Assembly (NCBI GenBank): GCA_963693315.1
Contig: OY856186.1
Location: forward strand, 375,640,264 to 375,704,263
Direction of reading: 5' to 3'
Length of the DNA: 64,000 nucleotides
From: Diogma glabrata
Taxonomy: Eukaryota > Arthropoda > Insecta > Diptera > Cylindrotomidae
Part shown: one piece after another, positions 12,350 through 22,883 of the stretch
Numbering within the stretch: the first letter of the stretch is position 1
Layout of the letters: each line of letters starts with the position of its first letter
Notes under the pieces: generated by a model
Database searches by the model: none
Told to the model about the DNA's origin: nothing
What the model saw: only the letters and a program-made list of their open reading frames with translations
Program-made: the position numbers and the translations under genes

Positions 12350-12876
12350 TTTTAGGGTTCCGTTTTTTATACGGAACACTATTGGTGAGAGTAAAACGAG
12401 TTTTTCACATTATATCGATTATCTCGTAAACTATAAATGCTATGGACTTGAAATTTGGCATGTGTACAAAACTAATCTGTCCACATGAAATGACAAATAC
12501 AAATAAAACTAAAGTGGTTTTCGTTTGGATTACAGGGGTTCGATGTGAGACCTTTGAGAAAATAGATTTTTTTATAGATTCAAGTAGGGTATCATATGAA
12601 AGGGCTTCATTTCAGTATTTCTTAAAAATTTATTTTGGAATTTTACAACTCACCATTTTTTGTATAATTCTGAATAATGACGTTTTTTTCGTGTTTTCTT
12701 AACTCGATTAGCTCCGAACCTAACTGATCGAAAATTTTCAAATGTATTTGGAATGATAGAAAAATTAGTACAGTTTTAATAAAAAATATATAAAAGTGTC
12801 ATATTCTCATAATTAGATTTATTAAGGGGGTGGAAATGAGGAGGGGTAAAAACACTATTTAAAATGTGGTCAAGTG
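12350..12876 (+). repeat. Dispersed repeat (same family as 2440-2998)
   Basis: Plus-oriented copy of the repeat at 2440-2998. It starts at AGGGTTCCGTTTTTTATACGG and passes 'GATTATCTCGTAAACTATAA' and 'GGTTCGATGTGAGACC'. It ends at 'GTGGTCAAGTGGGG', where it runs straight into the first tandem unit. Confidence 0.8.
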
Positions 12877-14135
12877 GGGTGTCATTTGAAAGAGCACCTA
12901 ATTTAAAAATCATAGCAATTTTTTTTAGAATTTTGCAATGCACAGTTTTTGAGTTATTGTCAAAAACATACCGTTCCCCCCCCCCCTTCGTTTCGACACT
13001 GATTGACAGAAAAATTTGTAAAAATTCACAGAGTTAGGAAATTCGGTAAATTTTGTATGAAAATTATACCGAAGTCTCAAATAATTATATTTCTGTGTGT
13101 TTAGGGGACCGGTGTAAAGAGGGTAAAAAAAATTTTTTTTTGACCCAAGCGAATGGGGTGTCATTTGAAAGAGCACCTAATTTAGAATTCGTTGCAGTTT
13201 TTTTATAATTTTGCGGTGCACAGTTTTTGAGTTATGGACAAAAAAGTGCAAAATTCAAACCGTTCCCCCCCCTTCGTTTCGACACTGATTGACATAAAAA
13301 TTTGGAAAAATTCACAGAGTTAGGCAATCCGGTAAATTTTGTATGAAAATTATAGCGAAGTCTCAAATAATTATATTTCTGTGTGTTTAGGGGACCGGGG
13401 TAAAGAGGGTAAAAAAAAACTTTTTTGACCCAAGCGAGTGGGGTGTCATTTGAAGGAGCACCTAATTTAGAATTTGTTGCAATTTTTTTTAGAAATTTTC
13501 GGTGCACAGTTTTTGAGTTATGGACAAAAAAGTGCAAAATTAAAACCGTTCCCCCCCCCTACGTTTCGACACTGATTGACAGAAAAATTTGTAAAAATTC
13601 ACAGAGCTAGGCAATTTGGTAAATTTTGTATGAAAATTATACCGAACTCTCAAATAATTATATTTCTGTGTGTTTAGGGGACCGGGGTAAAGAGGGTAAA
13701 AAAAAAACTTTTTTGACCCAAGCGAGTGGGGTGTCATTTGAAAGAGCACCTAATTTAAAATTTGTTGCAATTTTTTTTATAATTTTGCGGTGCACAGTTT
13801 TTGAGTTATGGACAAAAAAGTGCAAAATTCAAACCGTTCCCTCCCCTACGTTTCGACACTGATTGACAGAAAAATTTGAAAAAATTCACAGAGCTAGGAA
13901 ATTTGGTAAATTTTGTATGAAAATTATACCGAAGTCTCAAATAATTATATTTCTGTGTGTTTAGGGCACCGGGGTAGAGAGGGTAAAAAAAAAACTTTTT
14001 TTGACCCAAGCGAATGGAGTGTCATTTGAAAGAGCACCTAATTTAAAAATCATTGCAATTTTTTTTAGAATTTTACGGTGCACAGTTTTTGAGTTATGAT
14101 CAAAAATGTTCAAAATTCAGACCGTCCCCCCGTGT
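12877..14135 (+). repeat. ~285-bp tandem (satellite-like) array, about five units
   Basis: The phrase GTGTCATTTGAAAGAGCACC recurs near 12878, 13158, 13444, 13731 and 14020, giving periods of roughly 281-289 bp. Each unit also has 'TGCACAGTTTTTGAGTTAT', a C-run (CCCCCCC), 'CGTTTCGACACTGATTGACA', 'TCTCAAATAATTATATTTCTGTGTG' parts and 'GACCCAAGCGA'. The open frames here are translations of this satellite and shadow each other between units, so they are not genes. Confidence 0.93.
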
Positions 14136-15869
14136 ATCAAATATTTATTAATCGTTTTGAAAGGGTAGGAATGGTAAGGTGAAATAAAGCTTTTTTAACC
14201 CGAATAGCAATATTGAGTGGGACTGGCGTGTACATTTTTAGTCATGTCATCCTTTGTACTGATTCTTAGAGCAATTCTTAATTTTGCAACTCTTTTAGAG
14301 TGAATATAACCAGTTATCCAAAAGAAAGAACTTTATTTTTAAAATTATCACGGTCCTTTACTATCTATTGTATATTGTATTGTATGCCATAAGTGGGCCC
14401 AAAAGGTGGCGTAAATTCTCAAGGTTCAAATCAGATTGATGTGATTTGTTAGTTTGTGTTAAGATCCACGTTTGTAATCCATTCATAATTACTGGTTTAA
14501 TAAATTTCTTGTATAACTTTAGAAAATGTTGAGTTTTAATTGAATGGTAAGTTCGATAACCTGCAATTATTTTAGGGTTAATATTTGTTTAATATGCTAT
14601 TGTTTAAGTCAAACATTGATCTTTTGTTAATTTTAAATATTGTTAAAATTATACGTTGTTTTTCAAGCACCGACTCAAATGTCGAACTTATGTAATCTAA
14701 CACAAAAAAATTGTTGCTATAGAAAGAACTGAAAATTTTAGTAAAGCGATGAGCCTATAATTCTATGGAACACGAAAAATATAGCGAAGCTTCAAGTGAT
14801 TTTATTTCTATGTGTTTAGGGGATGGGAGTGAAGTTGGGTGAAAAATTGTTTTTTTGACCCGCATGAGTGGGATGTCATTTGATAGAGCACCAAAATTAA
14901 AAAACAATACAGTTTTTTTAGAATTTTGCGATGCACCGTTTTTGAATTATTCTCAAAAAAGTGCAACAAAAGGTTGGTCCCCCCTCCCCTATACGTTTCT
15001 TCGTTGATTGACAGAAAAATTTGAAAAAATTCATAGAGATAGGAAATTTGATAAACCCTTAACGAAAAATATAGCGAAGCCTCAAGTAGTTTTAATTCTA
15101 CGTGTTTAGGGGATAGGAGTGGGGAATCGTGAAAAAAAGGTTTTTTGGCTCGCATGAGTGTCATTTGAAAGAACACCAAAATTAAGAAACATTACAATTA
15201 TTTTAGAATCTTGCGATGCACAGTTTTTGAATTATTGTCAAAAAAGTCCTATTTTTAGCGTTAACACCACTCCACCCCTAAATTTCGTCGTTGTTTAACA
15301 GAATTGAGTCGTTCCTTAGCTACCATAAATAGCTATGGATATCATTTAACCTAAAGTAATATTTTTTATATCATTTCGATCAATTTAGATGCGATTGACA
15401 TTAACTATTGATATTTACGATGAACCATTTAGTTTTTATGTGTCTATGGTCTGGCAATATAAACCCTTTACAACACAACTTTATGTAAATTATTTTGATA
15501 TTGTTTTCTTTACATTCACGGAACCCTTGACGAGCGAATTTTATTCGCACTTGTCTGACTTTTTTTATTATATTGATAAAAAACATGGAGTGTGACAAGT
15601 TATTTAATGATTTTAAAGTAATTTATTGAATTTACAAAATTTGTTTTTACATGTCAAAAAAATGGAGGAATGTCAGAAGTGACTTTATATTTATATAAAC
15701 AGACTTTTTTTATTATTATTTTTAGCCAACAAATTGTTGTACTATTTTTTTTGAAACAATTTGTTGTGTGGAAATTGGTAATTTCTTTTACTCTTCTCGG
15801 CAGGAATCGTTAGAAATATATATACACAATGTTGTTTATATTATATTTTGGAACTGAAGTTTATCGCCA
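14136..15869. repeat. Two diverged array units and AT-rich filler
   Basis: Units related to the 285-bp array recur at about 14790-15050 and 15060-15290 ('GATGTCATTTGATAGAGCACC', 'GCACxGTTTTTGAATTATT', 'TTGATTGACAGAAAA'). Between 14136 and 14780 and from 15300 to 15869 no gene is seen. The open frames on both strands at 15389-15598 overlap each other and have no recognisable homology. Confidence 0.6.
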
Positions 15870-17827
15870 CACTACATCGAAAAAAAAATAAACTTGACAT
15901 TTTGTTTCTTACCGAAACCCTTACCTGTCAGTAGCAAAACATCGAAATTGGATCTCGATAAATACCGGATACCTAGTTACGAATTGGAACATTCCTTTTA
16001 TAACAAGCATGGTGTCTGTGTATTTGTTCGAACTTCACTTTCATGTATTAGAATTAAGGCTTACGAGTTGAACTCTAAGCACCACAATTCTCTAGCACTG
16101 AAGATCTCAGGTGTTGATGAAACTATGTTTATAATAGGATTATACAGATCCCCAAATTCCCCCCCCCCCCCAGATGTCCATTTTTCGATCAAATATCGGC
16201 TAATCTAGACACTGATTACCACGGACTACCCCAAAGCAAGACTGATCATTCTTGGAGACTTTAATATTCATAATAAATAATGGCTTATGAATCATCGCGC
16301 ACTGACGACGTAGGAAGACAAGCCGAACTGATACTCGCAGATTATCACGGTTTGACGCAAATGAGTGTCCCACTAGAATCCCAGATAATTTACACCATAA
16401 CAATAATTTACTGGATCTGGTTTTGACAAATGAACCAAATACTACGAAGACAAAAGTTGAACAACCCCTCGGAACATCGGACCATTTACTAATATCAGCA
16501 ATAGTGCAATTTACATCACCGACACAAATTAAAGCAAATCCTCGTCGCGTTTGGAATTATAAACCCGCTGACTGGGAGGGACTGAAAAACTTTTATGATG
16601 AAACACCTTAGAAAACTATCTGTTGTGTTGATCAAGATCCTAGCACATCGGCAATAAGAATTTCTGAAATCATAAAAGACGGAATGCGGCGGTTTATTCC
16701 AAATCGATCAATCACTCCAAAACTGAGCCGTAGTTCACGCGGGATGTTGATGAGGCAGTGAGGAATAAACGCAAAGCATTTAAGACGCATAACTCAAATA
16801 AAACACCTGAAACCCATAGCGCCTATAAGAAAGCCAGAAATATTAGTAAATACAAAATAGACTTGGACAAAGACGCGTTTATCCAGAAGAAAGCAAAGAA
16901 ATTCGCCGAGCACCCATCTGGCTCACGTAGTTTCTTTCAGGCAGTCAAATCAGTCCAGAGCAATTTTACTCGATCCTCTATTCCAACCTTAGTTCTGAAT
17001 GACATTCCCGTGAGCGAATCGAAAGAGAGAGCGGATCTTTTGGGTCGTATTTTCGCAGAAAACTCAATCATAGTTGAACCTAACCATTCTCCTACACCCA
17101 TTTCCCCAGTTGTAACGAAAATGAAACCAATTATTTTTCGTTGCAATATTGTACGGAAAATGCTTCTTTCTATCAATATCAAGAAATCTGCTGGCTCCGA
17201 CGGTATTCCACCCCTCTTTCTTAAAAACTTTGCTAGGCAACTAGCTCCAATTTTAACAACAATTTTCTATTTATCTTATAAAACCGGAATATTTCCCGAT
17301 TCTTGGAAGCTGGCCAGCGTTCAACCCATATCAAAAAAAGGCAGTAAGATAGACCCTAAAAATTATAGACCAATTGCAATTCTGTCGGTTTTGGCTAAAA
17401 TATTTGAAAAATATGTTAACTACAACCTAATAGATTATTTGGAAATGTCGCGAATTATTGATGATCAGCAATATGGTTTTCGTAGAAGTCATGCAACAGG
17501 TGATCTGTTAGCCTATGTATCCCATCTCTGGAGCAATTCGCTGAAAAACCATGGTGAAACATTCAGTATTTCACTTGACATTTCTAAAGCATTTGATAAA
17601 GTTTGGCATAAAAATCTCATAGCTAAATTAAAATCTTATGGCATAGACCATCTTACTGTCTCATGGATTCATAGTTTTTTTACAGGTCGCCAATGTTAAT
17701 TTAGATGGTATCACATCCAATATTTTCACAACTAATGCTGGGGTTCCCCAAGGCTCTGCAATCTCACCAACCTTGTTTCTTCTATACATTAATGATTTAC
17801 TTATTTCCACAGTGCACCCAATCCATA
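15870..17827 (+). pseudogene. CR1-like element: endonuclease and reverse transcriptase part
   Basis: Endonuclease fragments occur at 15870-16208 (LDILFLTET motif in a shifted frame, then HGVCVFVRTSL and IIGLYRSPNS) and around 16200-16611 (an SDHLLISAIV motif). The RT proper is in 16758-17699: fingers NIKKSAGSDGIPP, then ILSVLAKIFEKY, QYGFRRSHAT, and the first catalytic palm motif SLDISKAFDKVWH. After a frameshift near 17693 the next RT block GVPQGSAISPTLFLLYINDLL continues to 17827. There the MITE insertion splits the frame just before the FADD palm motif. Dead through stops, frameshifts and insertion. Confidence 0.85.
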
Positions 17828-18274
17828 CACTGAAAAAAACCTGTCCTATTTCCAATCGAAATGCAGTTGTCTCAACCCCACCGTGCGGTCAGATATGGCG
17901 AATCAAACTACGAAATTGCTTCAACAACTCTACAATTATAAATCGATGAAGTTGAGACAATCGCACGAAATATTTATGTGAAAATAAAATATAGTTCAAT
18001 TAATCTCAAATACTTAAACTTTAAAATGAAAAATTCATGATATAAGGCCAAAGAAAATTTTTTTCAGGGAAATAGTTATTATCTTTATTCAACTACTGTT
18101 ATATTGGATATAACACTTTATATTTTAAATAAACCTCATTCTGTTGTTAGAAAAATGTTATCGTGTAGTTGTCCCAATCACAGTGAAATTGTTTACAAAT
18201 AACTTTTCTTTGCATGAATAATCAACTGCCAACTTCGGATGAGGTTGTCATGAACATCAACTTTTTTTTCAGTG
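17828..18274. mobile_element. MITE with CACTGAAAAAAA ends, TA duplication
   Basis: Starts CACTGAAAAAAACC and ends TTTTTTTTCAGTG, flanked by TA on both sides (17826-17827 and 18275-18276). This is a Tc1/mariner-style MITE end that is frequent in flies. It is 447 bp with no coding capacity. It sits inside the CR1-like RT: removing it and one TA restores the frame ...HPIH|SFADDTHC. Confidence 0.85.
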
Positions 18275-19126
18275 TAGTTTTGCTGATGACACACATTGCA
18301 TGCATCACATGCATCTCCTAAATTTCGATCTCATACTGCAGTTACCACTGATAGAGAGCTGTTAATTGATTCTATCAACAAAGACCTGGATTGTATAATG
18401 GAATGGGGTGATCGTAATCTTGTTTCATTTAATCCAACCAAAACCAAACTATGCCGTCTTTCACGATTAGAGCGACGTAAAAATTTCCCTATTAAGATAA
18501 ACCATGAGGAATTGCGTGAGGTTGAATCAGTTAGACTTCTTGGAGTGGATATTCAAAATAACCTGAAATGGAATAAACATGTGTTCAACCTCGCTAAATC
18601 TGCAATGCAAAAATTAGGATTCTTGAGTCGATGTAAAAAGTATTTCAATCCCGATCAAATTTTGCAAATCTTCAAGTCCTTTATTCGTCCATGTATGGAG
18701 TACTACTGTCATGTTTGGGGAGGTGCTTGTCAGTCAACAATAAAATGTCTAGACTTTGTACAGAGAAAAGCAATACGGTTGATTGGTAATACCGAACTAA
18801 CGGACCAGCTTGATTCACACCAGCACAGAAGAAATGTGGCTGAATTGTCAATCTACTATAAATTTAACTTTAGCGAATTCTCCTCTAAGGAAATTCAAAA
18901 TATCCTTCCATCGTGTGCGCAGTATAATCGACCAACAAGAGCTGCCGAGTTATCCCATCAATTTGTTGTACAAATACCTCGTTGTAGAACTGTGTCCTTT
19001 CAGAACGACTATTTTAATAGAGTGGCCAAATTGTGGAACTCAATGCCCTCCTCTGTATTTCCCGATGAATTTTCCCCTCAGGTATTTAAAGAAAATGTCC
19101 ATCGTCATTTAAAACAATTAGTATAG
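18275..19126 (+). pseudogene. CR1-like element: palm (FADD) to C-terminus
   Basis: Begins with FADDTHC, the catalytic palm motif, then INKDLDCIMEWGDRNLVSFNPTKTK, SVRLLGVDI and NLKWNKHV. The thumb region follows, and the conserved tail RRNVAELSIYYKF...PRCRTVSF...LWNSMPSSVFP. It ends at a stop at 19124-19126, with a ~130-bp 3' UTR and an A-rich tail. This part of the frame is undamaged, so the element was probably young when the MITE entered it. Confidence 0.85.
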
Positions 19127-19269
19127 TTATCCCTATATCCTCATTCCTTCCATTTTCCTCATCTCCTTCCTTTATAGTTGACATGGTATCTTCGGATATT
19201 CAAAGAGTCTGAATAATGAATATTTCATATTTAGTGCTAAACATGTCTAACTAATTAATAAAAAAAAAA

Positions 19270-21237
19270 GTGTTTAGGATATTGGTGAGTTGTTCTAGGT
19301 TGTTACCTGTTGCAAGCACCGTGCAATCGTCTGCATGTGACGTGATGGTTATTCCTTCCGGCGGGGCAGGTAAGCGGCTTAAGTAGAGAACAATGAAGGT
19401 GAGAGAACTACGAGAGAACTCCTTGTTTTGAATTTTGTGAAGAGCGGTGGTTGTGTTGTGTCCTTTCCGGAAGCCATGGTGGTGAGGAGCTAGGTAGCAA
19501 GTGCTCGATATCATGGGTAGCAGAAGTGTTTCAATAAGTTTTGCGATAGATGATAGGATGGAGATTGGCCTGTATGATTTTCCCTCTTCTTCAGGTTTAC
19601 CGGGTTTCAGAATAGTGTTTATTTTAGCCGTCTTCTCAACATTCGGTATCTGGGGCGTATTTAATGATGTATTTAGTGTAGTAGTGAGGTAATTCACTCC
19701 ATTGGGTCCAATGTGCTTAAGCATGATAGCTGATATGCTGTCGGGTCCAATTGCGTTTGATGGTTTGATTTTTCTAATTGCCGTCTCTACTTTAACATTT
19801 GTAAAATTGATATTCTTAATGCTTTCATCTTTAAGTTTTTGGAAGAGTCTGAGGACTGATCTAGACTCTTTCTCATGTTTACTTAGCTTTTCTGTAAACT
19901 GTGTATTAAATTTCGAGGCGCACTTTCTAGAGTTTTCTATAGGAATATCGTTGAAGGAGATTATGCAGTTATTTTTTGGTCTCCGATGATGGGTTAACCC
20001 TTTTATAACTCTCCATATACTTTTACTTGGACCGAAGTTCGACTTACTCACTAGTTCTCTCCATTTGATCCTCTTGTGGTCTATAACTAATTTGTTTATT
20101 TGCTGGTTTATGTGTCGGATTCTAGGATCGACTGGATCTGTTTCCCGGATGTCATCTCTAAGCACGGCCATTGCAAATGCTTCTGATGGGAAATTAGGTT
20201 TAATAGATTGTATTCTTCCAGCCGGGATGTAGCGTGCTTTGGTTTTATTAAAAATATCTCTGAAGTTTTTCTCCCCAGAGAGGGCGTCAAGTGGTAAAAT
20301 TAGTTTACTGAATTCATTTTCAGTAAAATTGGTAAAATTTACCCAGCCGACTTTTTTAAAATTGATGAATGTTTTCTTCTCTGATTTTACTAGGTTTATG
20401 GAGCGGCTTAATGTGATTATGATCGGTACATGATCTGATCCCAGTGCAGTTTCAGTACTCCATTCTGCTATCGGCATGAGTGACATGCTGGCAAGGGAGA
20501 CATCTGGGAATGAATAGGAGTTGCTTGTTACTATAGTCGGTTGTGGTTCATTGAGAACTTCAAAGTTGGAGCCGTCGATTTGATTTTATATTTTCGCCTC
20601 GCGCATCGATGTTCAGGTGAGAGTGCCATAGATTGTGGTGTGCGTTCACATCTCCGAGAATAAGCTAATCATTATTAATAAGTAAATGTTTAATCTTAGG
20701 TTCATAACCTGTATAACAGCTGCTCACTGGTGGTATGTAAATGTTGACTAGTGTTATCTCCGTGTTGCCGGAGTTTGTTATAATACCCAATTGTTCAAGA
20801 TGTACATCATTTGTTGCTGGTAGGGTGGCTGTACGGTAGAACGCGTTTATGTATGATAAAGGCAAGACCACCACCTCTGTCCTTGTCTCTATCCAGTATT
20901 ATAATTTTAAAATCACTAACACTATCACTAATTTTAGACTTATTATTTAATTTGGTCTCTTGGACAACCGTGACTAGAATATTAGTATTGCACATAAAGT
21001 TTATTATATTCTCTATCTTGTTTGTTAGACCGTTCCAGTTAAGTTGCATTATTTTCACATCATTGGAGTATCTGGATGTGCGTTTATACACCATGTGTTT
21101 GGCTGCATGAATGTGTTGGTCTGTTGACTAGCTACTAGGCAGCAAGGTGCTGTGAAAGTCCCACTCCTTTGCTTGTGTGTGTATAGACCTAAGCACTTTT
21201 TGAGGTGACACCATTCTTTACAACCATTGCACTGGAC
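19270..21237 (-). pseudogene. Element J: zinc finger end, endonuclease and RT
   Basis: From high to low coordinate: a CNGCKEWCH...C zinc-finger half (about 21130-21237), the APE-type endonuclease start (20807-21094, KIMQLNWNGLTNKI and VVQETKLN), an endonuclease middle block (20665-20874, TLVNIYIPP), a frame with GSDHVPIIITLSR, and RT fingers (IRKIKPSNAIGPDSI, YRPISILSSIAKLIE, HHGFRKGHNT). After HKIQNK about 80 residues of palm are missing and the frame resumes near PPEGITITSHADDCTVLATG (YADD changed to HADD). Frame changes separate the endonuclease pieces. Nonfunctional. Confidence 0.85.
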
Positions 21238-22051
21238 ACATACTCAAAAATAGCACACTTACTCAAAAAGATGACTGCCAGCTGCATGCCACGATGCGTA
21301 CTATAAGTGGTACTATCAGATCCACCCCTTTGTCTTGGCTCCATGTGTTAAGCAATATCGCTCCACCTGCACTCAGACGCTCGCATGCTCTCAGGCGTGA
21401 ACATAAAAAGGTTACCAACAACATCACGTTACCCTTGCACGAATATTACGGTGACCACACTCGTTGTCGATTGAAGTCAAGAAAGCCTCCACATAAAACT
21501 GCCAGCAACCTGCTGGCAACTAATTTTAATATCTTGGATGCCTGGGACACCTCCTGGCATCATTACAACACAACTGGCCTTTCTATTACTAACTCGACTT
21601 CTACCCAACCTGGTTTCAATCTGCCACGTCATACCTGGACTATACTAAACTGAATAAGAACGAATCATGGACGGTGTGCTGATTCTTTCTACAAGTGGAG
21701 CATTTCAGAGTCCCCTGAGTGTGATTGCGGCGCTCCATTACAAACCATAAAACACATTGCAACTGTGTGTCCAATTCGACGGTACAATGGCAACATCTTA
21801 GACATCCATTTGGCGACTCCCGATGTAGTAGCTTGATAGACTCGCTCGATGTAAACATCTAATGTTCAAATGTACTGCCCAATGTTCAAATATTTTACTT
21901 TTTACTTTTTTATTAAAAGACACGCAATCAAATCGATTGTAAGTTCATTTAATGTGTATCCATGTTTTGTTTTAGATAGATTTCATAGAAGAGTCTACCT
22001 ATTTTAAGTTTAATTTTTGATGTGTCACAAAAAAAACCATACGCTAAATAA
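21238..22051 (+). mobile_element. 5'-truncated non-LTR fragment with 7-bp TSD
   Basis: Flanked by ACTGGAC at 21231-21237 and 22052-22058. The plus strand encodes only an ORF tail (21294-21653, then past a stop to about 21835): LHEYY, FNLPRHTWTILN, then SPECDCGAPLQTIKHIATVCP, a zinc-knuckle-like C-terminus. The 3' UTR ends ACGCTAAATAAA. It was a short insertion into element J, so it is younger than J. Confidence 0.8.
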
Positions 22052-22058
22052 ACTGGAC

Positions 22059-22268
22059 GGATGTTGTGTTTGCCATAAGAATTTGTTTACATACAGCACA
22101 GTGCCATAGTTTTGCTGTTGGTCCAGGACTTGTTTCGATGCCGGCTATTATGAGAAGAATCTGAAGCAGCGAGGTCATTGACAGTTGCTTTTTTATCAAG
22201 AAAAAAAACGGAATGGTCGAAAATTCTATCGAGTTTCTGGGGTACTTCTGAGGCGTTGACCCGACCAT
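22059..22268 (-). pseudogene. Element J: N-terminus with 2A-like motif and zinc-finger start
   Basis: The likely start is the Met at 22178-22176. A hydrophobic run LLQILLIIA leads into GIETSPGP (22119-22142), then LWHCAVCKQ and TSVQ. The order hydrophobic stretch, (G/D)(I/V)ExNPGP-like motif, CxxC zinc finger matches the N-terminus of several APE-type non-LTR ORFs. There a 2A peptide may release a short leader during translation. Here the motif departs from D(V/I)ExNPGP at two positions (G for D, S for N), so activity is doubtful. Confidence 0.65.
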
Positions 22269-22880
22269 CTTCAGAAGCTACATGTGAAGCAAACTGAACC
22301 TTTATATTTTTGATTTCAATTTTTTGCTGGAAACCGTGGTCTAGATTAATTTGTTTTTCCTTTTCTCATTGTTTCCTACGTTAGGGATGAGAGGACTCAG
22401 TATCTGGTAAGTAGAAATAGGCATTTAGACTGGAGTCTAAACCAGCTGCCGAGTGTCTCTCATATTCATTCACTCTAAACCTCAAATAGCGTTTCTGGGG
22501 AGAGTTTCGATTTTCCTTCATTCAACATACCTTTTTTCATACAGTTTTATTCCTGTGGACTCTGACTCGGGGAGATCTCTAATACTATACGAAATAAATA
22601 AATAAATTAAATAATTTTTTTATTATTAAATAAATAAAACAATTAAATAATTAATTAAATTAACTAAAATTTTTCTCTAATTTTTGTTAGGCTTAAGAAT
22701 AAGATTTTTGTACAGGAATTTCTATCCATCCAGGCGTTTGTTGACGCGATATGTTTTTTTACATACCATGCGTCTATATTAAAGCGTATTTGTTTGGTTT
22801 TTTAATGTTTCATTTTTTTTGTCGGTCACAAGAAACTTTCCATGCTATCTTCTTTTCTCGGTATCCATTGACAACGAAAG
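22269..22880. other. No gene recognised
   Basis: AT-rich; an AAATAAATAAATAAATTAAATAATT-type low-complexity run lies at about 22590-22670. A short stretch at 22690-22720 resembles 730-765. It may include the LTR or leader of the gag fragment that follows, but no LTR pair is seen. Confidence 0.4.
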
Positions 22881-22883
22881 AAA

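Larger units (their letters stand above)
12006..15869. mobile_element. 3.86-kb insertion block with 6-bp duplication, carrying a tandem array
   Basis: The CR1-like endonuclease frame breaks at CACTAC (12000-12005) and resumes at a second CACTAC (15870-15875). This gives an apparent 6-bp target duplication around 3864 bp of foreign DNA. The ends (TTTGGTACAATCC... and ...GTTTATCGCCA) are not obvious inverted repeats. Inside are a dispersed repeat, about five ~285-bp tandem units, two diverged units and AT-rich filler. No transposase or RT is recognisable. The transposition class is unknown. Confidence 0.6.
11879..19269 (+). mobile_element. CR1-like non-LTR retrotransposon inserted in element J
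   Basis: Plus-strand element with an ATG at 11887 followed at once by an endonuclease N-terminus (ISIDFTNIRGLNSNLNEIHH). It ends in an A-rich TAATTAATAAAA tail at 19250-19269. The flanking element J resumes at both junctions with only about 2 bp (GT) shared. The CR1 reading is interrupted by a 3.86-kb block (12006-15869) and a MITE (17828-18274), and has scattered frameshifts and stops. The order of domains is endonuclease, reverse transcriptase, C-terminal domain. The C-terminal PRCRTxxFQxxxFxRxxxLWNSMPSSVFP block is typical of CR1-like insect elements. Confidence 0.8.
10818..22268 (-). mobile_element. APE-type non-LTR retrotransposon 'J', split by nested insertions
   Basis: Three separated minus-strand pieces fit end to end as one element: 22059-22268 (N-terminus), 19270-21237 (zinc finger, endonuclease, RT) and 10818-11878 (RT end to 3' tail). 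The breakpoints fall inside codons that continue across the gaps. At 19270/11878 the NILNT and YLNILNEWF blocks rejoin; at 22059/21237 a TSVQ / CNGCKEWCH zinc finger rejoins. The intervening DNA is a CR1-like element (11879-19269) and a non-LTR fragment (21238-22051). The element ends in a (CAA)n tail at about 10818-10835. It has frameshifts and an ~80-aa internal RT deletion near 19430, so it is dead. Confidence 0.75.

Noticed and set aside
12925..14009. Series of similar ~60-100 aa frames on both strands
   Set aside because: They repeat with the ~285-bp tandem unit and exist on both strands at once; satellite artefacts.
15389..15598. Overlapping 65-68 aa frames on opposite strands
   Set aside because: No homology recognised; both lie inside the inserted repeat block and open frames on both strands suggest chance.
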